Below, piece by piece: positions 1-6,020 of a stretch of DNA of 9,064 bases (position 1 is its first letter; each line of letters opens with the position of its first letter). Made by a program: the position numbers and the translations under genes. Origin of the DNA: Clostridiales bacterium (lineage in GTDB: Bacteria; Bacillota; Clostridia; Oscillospirales; Oscillospiraceae); contig JAJBTD010000054.1 of NCBI GenBank assembly GCA_020861055.1, positions 1 to 9,064 on the forward strand, written 5' to 3'. The notes beneath the pieces were generated by a model. It did no database searches. It was not told where the DNA came from and saw nothing but the letters and a program-made list of their open reading frames with translations.

Positions 1-220
1 AAGTTGTCCTTTCTTCTTTCCCTAAGTGTAAAGTATGATTGACGAACCTACACCCTCTCCCCTGCCGGCATTTCTGTTTGTCAGTCATAATGTACCTGTT
101 TTTTCGTGATTTACCAAAATTTCAGTTGTTTCCATTCGGTATTATTTTTATTTTCTCACGGGTCAAGTCTCGTTCACTGTGTGTTCTCTACATCTCCATG
201 GATTCTGAACGCATAGAAAG
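1..220 (-). promoter_or_regulatory. Gene-free region; probable promoter/leader of a minus-strand gene beyond the left edge
   Basis: No convincing coding sequence lies here. Read on the minus strand there is a candidate promoter, TTGGTA (117-112), a 17-bp spacer, then TACATT (94-89), with an AT-rich stretch upstream. At the far left the minus strand shows an AAAGGA Shine-Dalgarno-like sequence (12-7) with 6 nt left before the window edge, so a start codon probably sits just outside. The stretch is clearly more AT-rich than the genes around it, as expected of a promoter region. Promoter hexamers match the consensus only partly (about 4 of 6 each), so the call is tentative. Confidence 0.4.
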
Positions 221-250
221 GAACGCCTCCCAGCACGGTGGGAGGCGTTC
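213..250 (-). terminator. Intrinsic terminator after the glycosyltransferase gene
   Basis: A perfect 12-bp stem (221-232 with 239-250) closes a 6-nt loop. On the minus strand it is followed by CTTTCT, a weak T-tract. It lies 14 nt past the stop codon of the glycosyltransferase gene, the last gene of its transcription unit, which supports a terminator despite the short T-run. Confidence 0.7.
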
Positions 251-264
251 TCTCTCGCCTGTTC

Positions 265-1398
265 TCAGGCTGACATATATGAACCTGCCCGCCGGACGCC
301 CTCTGTGGCCAGCCGCTCCGCCAGGTCGCAGATGTCCGCCGCCGCCCTGGGGTTGATGGTCGTCTCCGGAGGCCGGTCGGCCCTGCCGTCCAGCAGAGCG
401 TCGCAGGCGGCGATCAGCCGCCGGCCGGGGCTGGGCACCGCCACGCTCAGTCCGTGCCGCTGGAAAAAGCGCATATTGGACAGCTCGCACCCCGGAATGG
501 GAGAGGTGTGGATGAGAGGGATGCCCGCCACCGCCGCCTCGGTGGAGGAGAGCCCGCCGGGCTTGGTGATGAGCAGGTCGCAGGCCTTCATGTACTCCGC
601 CATCCGGTCGGTAAAGCCCAGAACTGTTGCCCGGTCCCCGTACCGCTTTTGGATGCGCTCGTAGAGGGCCTGTCGGTTGCCGCAGACCACGATCAGCTCC
701 GTATCCTCCCGACGATAGTGGGACAGGAGCAGCCGGAGAGTGCGCTCTACGCCCCCGGCCCCGATGCTGCCCCCGGCCACCAGAATATAGCGCCGGTTTT
801 CATCCAGGCCAAGGGCTTTGCGGGCCTCCTGCCGGTCGGCTCCGTTGGCAAAGGCGCTCTTTACCGGGATGCCCAGGGGAAACAGACTGTCCCTGTCCAG
901 TCCCCTTTTGGCAAATTCCGTCGCCAGCTCCGGAGCGGGGATCACATTGCAGTCGCACTCCGTCTCCCCGGCCATGGGGATACAGGTATAATCGGTGGCC
1001 ACAAAGACGGTAGGCGGCAGATTGGGCCAGCGTTCTTTCAGCCAGGTCAGCATCTCCGCCGGGAACAGATGGGTGGTAATGACCACGTCGAAGCCGTGCC
1101 GGGCGATGTACGTCCCCAGCGCCTTGGCGGTCTTTGCGTTGGCAAAATACACCGGGGACCGGAAGGGCAGCTTTTGATACAGCCCGCCGATGCAGTAGAC
1201 CAGGCCGAACACCCCCGGCGCGTGCTGTACCAGGCCAACGTAGGCATGGTCTACCGTTCTGGCGGTCTGCGCCCCGTCCAGGGTGTAGGGGTTGAGCAGC
1301 AGGCACCGGTGGCCCCGGCGCTCCAGCTCGTCCCGGATGGCGGCAGCCGCCGCATTGTGGCCCCCGCCGGTGCCACAGGACAGAATCAGCGCCTCCAT
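265..1398 (-). CDS. MGDG synthase/UgtP-like GT28-family glycosyltransferase
   Basis: A 377-residue protein of the monogalactosyldiacylglycerol-synthase / processive diacylglycerol glucosyltransferase type (GT28 fold, related to MurG). These enzymes move a sugar from a UDP-sugar to diacylglycerol at the inner membrane face, making glycolipids. The N-terminal domain opens with the glycine-rich GTGGGHN (residues 9-15) typical of the MGDG_synth domain, and H110 lies in TTHLFPAEM. The C-terminal half has the AGGSIGAGG loop (208-216) and the KPGG...STEA motif (279-288, E287) of the UDP-sugar pocket. No signal peptide or obvious membrane helix is seen, as usual for these peripheral proteins. The ATG at 1398 lies inside the end of the upstream acyltransferase gene (13-nt overlap), with AAGGTG about 8 nt before it, so translation is probably coupled. 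The sugar and acceptor cannot be read from sequence; a plain annotation of UDP-glucosyltransferase would overreach. Confidence 0.85.
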   Translation of the reverse strand: MEALILSCGTGGGHNAAAAAIRDELERRGHRCLLLNPYTLDGAQTARTVDHAYVGLVQHAPGVFGLVYCIGGLYQKLPFRSPVYFANAKTAKALGTYIARHGFDVVITTHLFPAEMLTWLKERWPNLPPTVFVATDYTCIPMAGETECDCNVIPAPELATEFAKRGLDRDSLFPLGIPVKSAFANGADRQEARKALGLDENRRYILVAGGSIGAGGVERTLRLLLSHYRREDTELIVVCGNRQALYERIQKRYGDRATVLGFTDRMAEYMKACDLLITKPGGLSSTEAAVAGIPLIHTSPIPGCELSNMRFFQRHGLSVAVPSPGRRLIAACDALLDGRADRPPETTINPRAAADICDLAERLATEGVRRAGSYMSA

Positions 1399-2003
1399 AG
1401 CAGCTTCACCTTCATCTTCTCTTTCTCCTCCTGGCTGGTGATCAGCCGGACGTATACCATTCCGGTGATGAGCAGGAATCCGGCGGAAATCGCCGTTGCC
1501 CCACAGATCAGGTACATCCCCGCCAGAGTGCAGAGGTAAGTCACCAGCGTCCGGTGGTAGTTGGGGGTGATTTGCAGTACCAGTGTAAACAGGAGGAAAA
1601 AGGCGGCGAAAATCACCAACGGCCGGAATTCAGGCAGCAGGCCCAGAAGACAGCCAAAGGTGGTGGCAATTCCCTTGCCCCCCTTAAAATGATAGAACAC
1701 GGGCAGGATGTGCCCCAGCACCGGGGCCGCCATCACCAGAGACAGCCACGGGTCGTTCCATGGCGGCTCCCCAGAGCCAGCCAGGTACAGCCATACAGGG
1801 ATCAGTCCCTTGAGCAGATCGCCGCAGAGGGTGAACACGCCGCACCAGAAGCCCCCGTATTGAAAGGCGTTGAACGTTCCCGGATTTTGGTCTGCGCTCT
1901 CCTCGATGGCCCCCATTCGGTGAAACAGCCGCTCCCCTATCCGGGCGAACAGAAGCGACCCGGCCAGGTAGCCGAGGATGCTGTAAAAAACCGCTCGTTC
2001 CAT
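1386..2003 (-). CDS. plsY: PlsY-like glycerol-3-phosphate acyltransferase, divergent
   Basis: A 205-residue multi-helix membrane protein of the PlsY family, which acylates glycerol-3-phosphate at sn-1 using acyl-phosphate, the first step of phospholipid synthesis. Family motif 2 (D62-L-L-K65-G) and motif 3 (GHILPVF at 97-103 followed by FKGGKG at 106-111) are well kept. Motif 1 is not: the usual R-x-x-GSxN-x-G-x-TN-x-x-R reads ADQNPGTFNAFQ here (37-48), keeping both Asn and the Gly but losing the GSG, the Thr and the Arg. This may therefore be a paralogue with altered substrate or activity. Start ATG at 2003 has AGGAG 9 nt upstream; another ATG 4 nt upstream is out of frame. The gene overlaps the following glycosyltransferase gene by 13 nt, suggesting joint membrane-lipid or glycolipid synthesis. 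An intrinsic terminator lies immediately upstream of its ribosome binding site. Confidence 0.82.
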   Translation of the reverse strand: MERAVFYSILGYLAGSLLFARIGERLFHRMGAIEESADQNPGTFNAFQYGGFWCGVFTLCGDLLKGLIPVWLYLAGSGEPPWNDPWLSLVMAAPVLGHILPVFYHFKGGKGIATTFGCLLGLLPEFRPLVIFAAFFLLFTLVLQITPNYHRTLVTYLCTLAGMYLICGATAISAGFLLITGMVYVRLITSQEEKEKMKVKLLWRR

Positions 2004-2025
2004 TCATTCTCTCTCCTCTCCGCTG

Positions 2026-2077
2026 AAAAACAGAGCGCAGGCCCGCCGGGAGAATCCTCCTCCGGCTAGCCTGCGCT
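2026..2077 (-). terminator. Strong intrinsic terminator between zinc-ribbon gene and plsY
   Basis: On the minus strand a 9-bp outer stem AGCGCAGGC/GCCTGCGCT (2077-2069 with 2042-2034) encloses an inner 5-bp stem GCCGG/CCGGC (2066-2062 with 2049-2045). The next bases are CTG then TTTTT (2030-2026). It sits 10 nt after the zinc-ribbon stop codon and ends about 5 nt before the plsY ribosome binding region (2020-2011), leaving no room for a conventional promoter between terminator and plsY. Confidence 0.85.
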
Positions 2078-2086
2078 GTCCATCTG

Positions 2087-2395
2087 TCAGAATCGTCCGC
2101 CGCGGGGGCCGCCAGGACCACCGGGGCCTCCCATGGGAGGACCGCCCATAGGGCCGGGGCCGGGATGTCTGGGACGGCGGGGCCGGGTTAGCCAGCGCAG
2201 GAGGCTGGCCCCAGCGGCGACGCCCGCCACCGTTCCGGCGATCTTGACCGCATCGGACGAGGTGAAGGTGCCGTCATTCGTCTCCGCCGCGGCGCTGTTG
2301 TCGGCGTTCTCTCCGGTGACGCTGACGCCGCAGTTGGAGCAGAATTTGGCGTTCTCGGACAGCTCCGCCCCGCAGTTTTCACAATATCTTGCCAT
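2087..2395 (-). CDS. Small zinc-ribbon membrane-associated protein with Gly/Pro-rich tail
   Basis: A 102-residue protein of unknown function. Residues 4-22 form a classic zinc ribbon with Cys5, Cys8, Cys19 and Cys22 (CENCG...CSNCG). A polar linker rich in Ala, Asn and Thr follows (24-45), then a hydrophobic stretch of about 20 residues (50-69) that could be a single membrane helix, an Arg/Pro-rich basic patch (71-77), and a low-complexity Gly/Pro/Met tail to the C-terminus ending GGRF. The ATG at 2395 is chosen over upstream in-frame starts because AAGGAG lies 9 nt before it and the product then begins directly with the zinc ribbon (MARYCENCG). It has its own promoter (2430-2458) and its own terminator (2026-2077). 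Small proteins with an N-terminal zinc ribbon plus one helix are common in Firmicutes, mostly without assigned function; I do not infer one. Confidence 0.8.
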   Translation of the reverse strand: MARYCENCGAELSENAKFCSNCGVSVTGENADNSAAAETNDGTFTSSDAVKIAGTVAGVAAGASLLRWLTRPRRPRHPGPGPMGGPPMGGPGGPGGPRGGRF

Positions 2396-2429
2396 GGTGG
2401 AACACTCCTTTGCTGTTTTGTATGAGAAA

Positions 2430-2458
2430 AGTATAGCACCCTGTCGGGAGAGAATACA
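2430..2458 (-). promoter_or_regulatory. Promoter for the zinc-ribbon gene
   Basis: On the minus strand the -10 element TATACT (2435-2430) is preceded directly by TGC (2438-2436), an extended -10 pattern. A weak -35, TGTATT (2458-2453), sits 17 bp upstream. The predicted transcript starts near 2423, about 28 nt before the ATG, leaving room for the AAGGAG ribosome binding site only. Confidence 0.6.
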
Positions 2459-2595
2459 TGAACGTTTGATGAACAAGCTTTTGTTTTTGTACCCCAGTTT
2501 TGAGAATTTGGGGAGCTTTCTCCCCCTGGAACCGATACCGGTTCATGGGCAGAATGAACAAAGGCCCTCCGCCGGTTTTTCGTATAAAGGGCCCG

Positions 2596-2624
2596 TTGAC
2601 GGTATTTCACTTTTCCAATATAAT
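2596..2624 (+). promoter_or_regulatory. Strong sigma-A-type promoter for the DUF2798-like gene
   Basis: TTGACG (2596-2601), a 17-bp spacer, and a perfect TATAAT (2619-2624). Eleven of twelve consensus bases match at ideal spacing, making this the clearest promoter in the window. Transcription should start near 2631, giving a leader of about 70 nt before the ATG at 2702. Confidence 0.85.
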
Positions 2625-2648
2625 CTCTTGGTCGATAGACAACAGGAC

Positions 2649-2675
2649 GTCGCCGCGGCCCATTGGCGCGGCGAC
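2649..2675 (+). promoter_or_regulatory. GC-rich hairpin in the 5' leader of the DUF2798-like gene
   Basis: A perfect 9-bp stem GTCGCCGCG/CGCGGCGAC (2649-2657 with 2667-2675) with a 9-nt loop lies between the predicted transcription start and the ribosome binding site AGGAG (2688-2692). No T-tract follows, so it is not a terminator. It may stabilise the mRNA 5' end or modulate translation; no known riboswitch class is recognisable. Confidence 0.5.
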
Positions 2676-2701
2676 AGCCAAAAGTAAAGGAGAGTTCATT
2701 T

Positions 2702-3301
2702 ATGCCCAAGAACCAATTTCAGCGGATGGTATTTGCCTTTCTGACCGTGTTGGTGACCGTTCATGCCTATGTGTTTTACAGCCTGTATGTGATAAACGGC
2801 GACACACTGATGGAAATCAATGGAGCCGATCATGTCCTCCAGGCGATCAACGCCCAGGGAGGCGTCTATATGTTCGGCAGGATGCTGCCCATCTGGGCCG
2901 TCATCCTCATCGAGTTCTGCTTCGCCTATGGCCTGGAGTGCGTCATGGGAAGCCCCTGCTCCTTCCGGCTGGCCTGCAAGATCTTTGACCCGAAGAAAGA
3001 CCATCCCATGCTGGTAGAGACTGCCGTCATCTGCGCCACCGTGGGTCTGATGTGTCCCACTATGAGCTTCCTGGCAGCCTGCTTCTACTATCCGTATTAC
3101 AGCGGCTTTAACGTCCTCACCCTGTTGGCCAACTGGCTCAAGCTGGTGTGCTACAACCTGCCCTTCGCCTATTTCAGCCAGCTGTTCTTCATTCAACCCC
3201 TGGTGCGGACAGTGTTCAAGCGCTTGTTCGCAGAGAAGCCCCAGAATGCGCCGAACGCTGAGCCTGCTCCCGCCCCGATCAAGGCTATCGAGCACGCATA
3301 A
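2702..3301 (+). CDS. DUF2798-like four-helix membrane protein
   Basis: A 199-residue integral membrane protein. The opening MPKNQFQRMVFAFLTVL with conserved Asn/Phe-Gln and a following Tyr-rich helix resembles the DUF2798 family, whose function is unknown. Hydrophobic segments lie at about 9-30, 61-80, 105-128 and 136-165. The third contains MCPTMSF (117-123), and the fourth leads into QLFFIQPLVRTVFKRLF (160-176), the family's usual second repeat. The C-terminal 20 residues form a Pro/Ala-rich soluble tail. The ATG at 2702 is chosen over a TTG at 2663 because AGGAG sits 9 nt upstream and the TTG lies inside the leader hairpin. It is monocistronic, with its own strong promoter and terminator, and converges with glgA. 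No link to glycogen or lipid metabolism is evident beyond position. The family assignment is from pattern memory. Confidence 0.75.
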   Translation: MPKNQFQRMVFAFLTVLVTVHAYVFYSLYVINGDTLMEINGADHVLQAINAQGGVYMFGRMLPIWAVILIEFCFAYGLECVMGSPCSFRLACKIFDPKKDHPMLVETAVICATVGLMCPTMSFLAACFYYPYYSGFNVLTLLANWLKLVCYNLPFAYFSQLFFIQPLVRTVFKRLFAEKPQNAPNAEPAPAPIKAIEHA

Positions 3302-3333
3302 GTGTTCTGTGCTCCCGTTTTGACAGACAGAAT

Positions 3334-3370
3334 GCTCCCCGGCAGATGCTGCCGGGGAGCGTTTTGTGTT
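3334..3370 (+). terminator. Intrinsic terminator of the DUF2798-like gene, perhaps bidirectional
   Basis: A perfect 12-bp stem (3334-3345 with 3349-3360) with an ATG triloop is followed by GTTTTGTGTTTTG on the plus strand. It lies 32 nt after the stop codon. The facing glgA gene ends at 3402 on the other strand and has no separate terminator, so the same hairpin may also stop glg transcription, although only ATTCTGTCTG follows it on that strand. Confidence 0.85.
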
Positions 3371-3401
3371 TTGCGGCGTTTGTGTTTTGTGGAGGGTGAC
3401 C

Positions 3402-4838
3402 TTACATCAGAATGGTGCGATAGATCTCCATATACTCCTCAGCGGACTTATTCCAGCTGAAGTCGGCCTGCATGCCCTGCTTCATCAGGTCGGTCCAAGC
3501 CTCCTTGTCGTCGTAGACGGCCAGAGCGCGGTCCACAGCCCCCAGCATATCCTCGGCGTTGATGTTGCCGAAGGTGAATCCAAGCCCCTCCTTCGTCTCA
3601 GGGTCGTAGGCGGGGACGGAGTCCTTCAGGCCGCCGGTGAGTCGGACGATGGGGACGGTGCCGTACCGCAGGGCGATCATCTGGCTCAGGCCGCAGGGCT
3701 CTGCGATGGAGGGCATGAGGAACAGGTCGGCCCCGGCATAGATGGCGGAGGACAGGGGCGCAGAATAGGTGATGTTGGAGGAGACGCGGCCGGGATACCG
3801 GGCCTGGGCATTGCGGAAGAACTCCTCAAAGCCCCACTCACCGGTGCCCAGGAGGACGAACTGGACGTGGTTGTCCATGATCCGGTCGAAAGCGGCGGTG
3901 ATCAGGTCATAGCCCTTATGTCCCACCAGACGGGAGATAGAGCCGATGATGGCGGCGTCCGGGTCCTCCTCCAGCCCCAGCTGACGCTGGAGGTCGGCCT
4001 TGCAGATCGCCTTGCCGGAGAGGTCATCGATGGAGAAGTTGGCGGCGATCTTGGGGTCCTTCTCGGAGTTGAAGGCGTCCATGTCGATGCCGTTGAGGAT
4101 GCCCCGGATCTTGTGCTGGTTCTCTGCGATCACGCCCTCCAGTCCGTGGGCGTAGAAGGCGTATTGCAGCTCATTGGCGTAGGTGGGAGAGACGGTGGTC
4201 ACATAATCGGAGGCGTAGATGGCGCCCTTCATCAGGTTGACGTCATTGTAGTAGGCCAGCATATGCTCGTTAAAGTAGGTGTTGTAGTCCAGTCCAAAAA
4301 CGTCGGTGAGGATGGAGTTGCCGTACCGGCCCTGATACTCGATGTTGTGGATGGTGTAGACCGTCTTGGCCCCGGTGAGCTCTGGGACATACTTCCGGGC
4401 TTCCATCAGATAGATGGGGATGAGGGCGGTCTGCCAGTCGTTGCAGTGGATGATGTCAGGGGACCAGCCAATCTGGGCGGGCAGCTCGATGACGGCCTTG
4501 GAGAAGTAGGCAAAGCGCTCGCCGTCGTCATAGTGGCCGTAGAGACCGTTGCGCTTGAAGTAGGTCTCGTTGTCCACAAAGTAATAGGTGACGCCGCCCC
4601 GGTCCAGCTGGAACAGGCCGCAGTAGCAGCTCCGCCAGCCCAGCTGGAGGTAGAAGTACTTCACGAAGGACATCTGGCTGCGCCAGGTGTCGCCGATACC
4701 GGCATACAGGGGCAGAATAACCCGGACGTCGTTGGTCTTGTCCGCAGCCAGGGCGGGAGGCAGAGACCCCGCCACGTCCGCAAGACCGCCGGTCTTGATG
4801 AAGGGGGCGACCTCGGAGGAGGCAAACAGGATTTTCAT
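3402..4838 (-). CDS. glgA: Glycogen synthase (ADP-glucose type, GT5)
   Basis: A 478-residue cytosolic enzyme that transfers glucose from ADP-glucose to the non-reducing end of an alpha-1,4-glucan; its length matches the roughly 477 residues of E. coli GlgA. The N-terminal GT5 domain carries the ADP-glucose-binding KTGGLADV (K15-V22). H164 is in TIHN, and NDWQT (133-137) follows the usual position. The C-terminal GT1-like domain has R303 and K308 in ISRLVGHKGYDL, and the catalytic-site E380-P-C-G-L with TGGL at 401-404. All key residues look intact. The ATG at 4838 is preferred to the TTG at 4847 because AAGGA lies 9 nt before the ATG and the product then begins with the family-standard MKILFASSEVAPF. 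It is the last gene of the glg operon, 66 nt after glgD, with a hairpin in the gap. No glgP follows. Confidence 0.96.
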   Translation of the reverse strand: MKILFASSEVAPFIKTGGLADVAGSLPPALAADKTNDVRVILPLYAGIGDTWRSQMSFVKYFYLQLGWRSCYCGLFQLDRGGVTYYFVDNETYFKRNGLYGHYDDGERFAYFSKAVIELPAQIGWSPDIIHCNDWQTALIPIYLMEARKYVPELTGAKTVYTIHNIEYQGRYGNSILTDVFGLDYNTYFNEHMLAYYNDVNLMKGAIYASDYVTTVSPTYANELQYAFYAHGLEGVIAENQHKIRGILNGIDMDAFNSEKDPKIAANFSIDDLSGKAICKADLQRQLGLEEDPDAAIIGSISRLVGHKGYDLITAAFDRIMDNHVQFVLLGTGEWGFEEFFRNAQARYPGRVSSNITYSAPLSSAIYAGADLFLMPSIAEPCGLSQMIALRYGTVPIVRLTGGLKDSVPAYDPETKEGLGFTFGNINAEDMLGAVDRALAVYDDKEAWTDLMKQGMQADFSWNKSAEEYMEIYRTILM

Positions 4839-4867
4839 AGCGTTCAATCCTTTCCATTCTGGGGCAA

Positions 4868-4891
4868 AGGCCCGGCGGAGACGCCGGGCCT
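4868..4891 (-). promoter_or_regulatory. Intercistronic hairpin between glgD and glgA
   Basis: A perfect 10-bp stem AGGCCCGGCG/CGCCGGGCCT with a 4-nt loop sits in the 66-nt gap. On the minus strand it is followed only by TTTG, too few T residues for an efficient terminator. It may be a partial attenuator, an mRNA-processing or stability element setting GlgA level relative to GlgC/GlgD. It ends 29 nt before the glgA ATG. Confidence 0.5.
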
Positions 4892-4904
4892 CGCAGGATG
4901 TTAG

Positions 4905-6020
4905 TTAAATACGGGTTCCCTTGGAGTAGACGATGGGGTAGGTCTCACAGCCGGAGAGGGTGCGGTTGGGGCTGATGGCCACGGACTTGTCGCAGATGAC
5001 GCAGTTCAGGCTGGCGCCGTCACCCACGTCGGTGTCCTTCATCAGGATGCAGTTCTTGACCACTGCGCCCTTACCCACCTTGACGTTGCGGAACAGGATG
5101 GAATTCTCCACCGTGCCCTCGATGACACAGCCGTCGGACACCATGGAGCCGACCACCTTGGAATCAGGTCCATAGTAGGCGGCGGGGTCGGAACGGTCCT
5201 TGGAGCGGATGGGGTGGTCCGGGTTGAACAGATCGTCCCGGACGTCCTTCTTCAGCAGGTCCATGCTCTTCTCGAAATAGTCCGCCACAGTGGGGAACCG
5301 GGCCACATAGCCCTCGAAGATATAGGGGACCACCTTAATCCCCAGATTATCCTTGTTGGCCAGGACCTGGTGAGAGAAGGAGTACAGGCCGCGGGCGGCG
5401 GAGTAATCCACCAGCTCAATGAGCTTGGTCTTACTGATAACATAGATGTTCAGCGCCTCAAAGCTGCCCTCGACGGGCTTGCTCAGGATCTCGTCCGCAG
5501 CGCCGTCCTCAGTGATGGTATAATAGGTGGCGTAGCCAGGACGGTCGGTATACTTCTTGGAGCAGACGGCGGTGACGTCTGCTCCGGTGGCCACATGCTG
5601 GTTAAAGACCTTCTCCAGAGAGATGTTCAGGACGATGTCCGCGTCGGCGATGATGATGTACTCCTGCTCGATCTCTCCCAGGTAGCTGCGCAGACCGGCC
5701 AGAGCGTCCATCATGCCCCGGTAGTTGTGCTGCTGATCGTTGCCCATGGAGAAGGGGGGCAGCAGCCGCAGACCGCCGTGACGGCGGGCCAGATCCCAGT
5801 CCTTGCCGGAGCCGAGATGGTCCAGGAGGGACTGATAGCTCTGCTGGAGGACGACCCCGATGTCAGAGATGCCGTCGTCCACCATGTTGGAGAGGATAAA
5901 GTCCACCAGGCGATACCGGCCGCCGTAGGGCACGGAGGAGATGGAGCGGATGGAGGAGAGCTCCTTCAGGTTATAGCCGGGCTGGTTGGTCATGAGCAGA
6001 CCATGCACATTGTTCAACAT
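4905..6020 (-). CDS. glgD: GlgD, non-catalytic/regulatory partner of ADP-glucose pyrophosphorylase
   Basis: A 371-residue paralogue of GlgC with the same nucleotidyltransferase domain plus left-handed beta-helix (about 275-355). GlgD proteins of Gram-positive bacteria form hetero-oligomers with GlgC and modulate it. The sequence shows why it is not expected to be catalytic. Where GlgC has AGGQGSRL, GlgD reads MTNQPGYNL (10-18). WYKGTANA becomes NYRGMMDA (99-106). The SGDHIY motif that positions the metal Asp becomes ADADIV (125-130). Structural motifs such as PYGGRYRLVDFILSN (31-45) remain. Its ATG shares one base with the glgC stop (TAATG), with AAAGG about 12 nt upstream inside glgC, which points to translational coupling and balanced subunit amounts. 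Ends with TAA at 4905. Confidence 0.95.
   Translation of the reverse strand: MLNNVHGLLMTNQPGYNLKELSSIRSISSVPYGGRYRLVDFILSNMVDDGISDIGVVLQQSYQSLLDHLGSGKDWDLARRHGGLRLLPPFSMGNDQQHNYRGMMDALAGLRSYLGEIEQEYIIIADADIVLNISLEKVFNQHVATGADVTAVCSKKYTDRPGYATYYTITEDGAADEILSKPVEGSFEALNIYVISKTKLIELVDYSAARGLYSFSHQVLANKDNLGIKVVPYIFEGYVARFPTVADYFEKSMDLLKKDVRDDLFNPDHPIRSKDRSDPAAYYGPDSKVVGSMVSDGCVIEGTVENSILFRNVKVGKGAVVKNCILMKDTDVGDGASLNCVICDKSVAISPNRTLSGCETYPIVYSKGTRI

Larger units (their letters stand above)
2396..2701. promoter_or_regulatory. Divergent regulatory region with repeated ATGAAC boxes and inverted repeats
   Basis: This 306-bp stretch separates two divergent genes and holds no gene. ATGAAC occurs on the plus strand at 2458-2463, 2469-2474 and 2554-2559, and its reverse complement GTTCAT at 2541-2546 and 2694-2699. 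The first two are 11 bp apart, about one helical turn, and the first overlaps the probable -35 of the leftward promoter. GTTCAT/ATGAAC at 2541-2559 forms a 6-bp inverted repeat with a 7-bp spacer. Next to it GAACCG/CGGTTC (2529-2534 with 2539-2544) forms another with a 4-bp spacer. A 6-bp hairpin GGGGAG/CTCCCC lies at 2510-2525. These are plausible operator sites; the regulator is unknown. Confidence 0.45.

Noticed and set aside
454..1539. Plus-strand open frame of 361 codons over the glycosyltransferase
   Set aside because: Crosses the overlap of two convincing minus-strand genes and has no recognisable domain or ribosome binding site.
2492..2525. Mutually exclusive hairpins CCCCA/TGGGG and GGGGAG/CTCCCC, attenuator-like
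   Set aside because: Both predicted promoters start transcription away from this stretch, so it is probably not in either RNA; stems are short.
2663..2665. TTG start for the DUF2798-like gene
   Set aside because: Located in the leader hairpin with no ribosome binding site; ATG at 2702 is preceded by AGGAG at proper distance.
4845..4847. TTG start for glgA
   Set aside because: It lies inside the spacer after AAGGA; the ATG at 4838 has correct spacing and gives the conserved MKILF start.
3366..4904. Long plus-strand open frame (512 codons) opposite glgA
   Set aside because: Antisense shadow of a GC-rich gene: low-complexity Val/Gly/Asp-rich translation, no family resemblance, and the opposite strand encodes a complete GlgA with all motifs.
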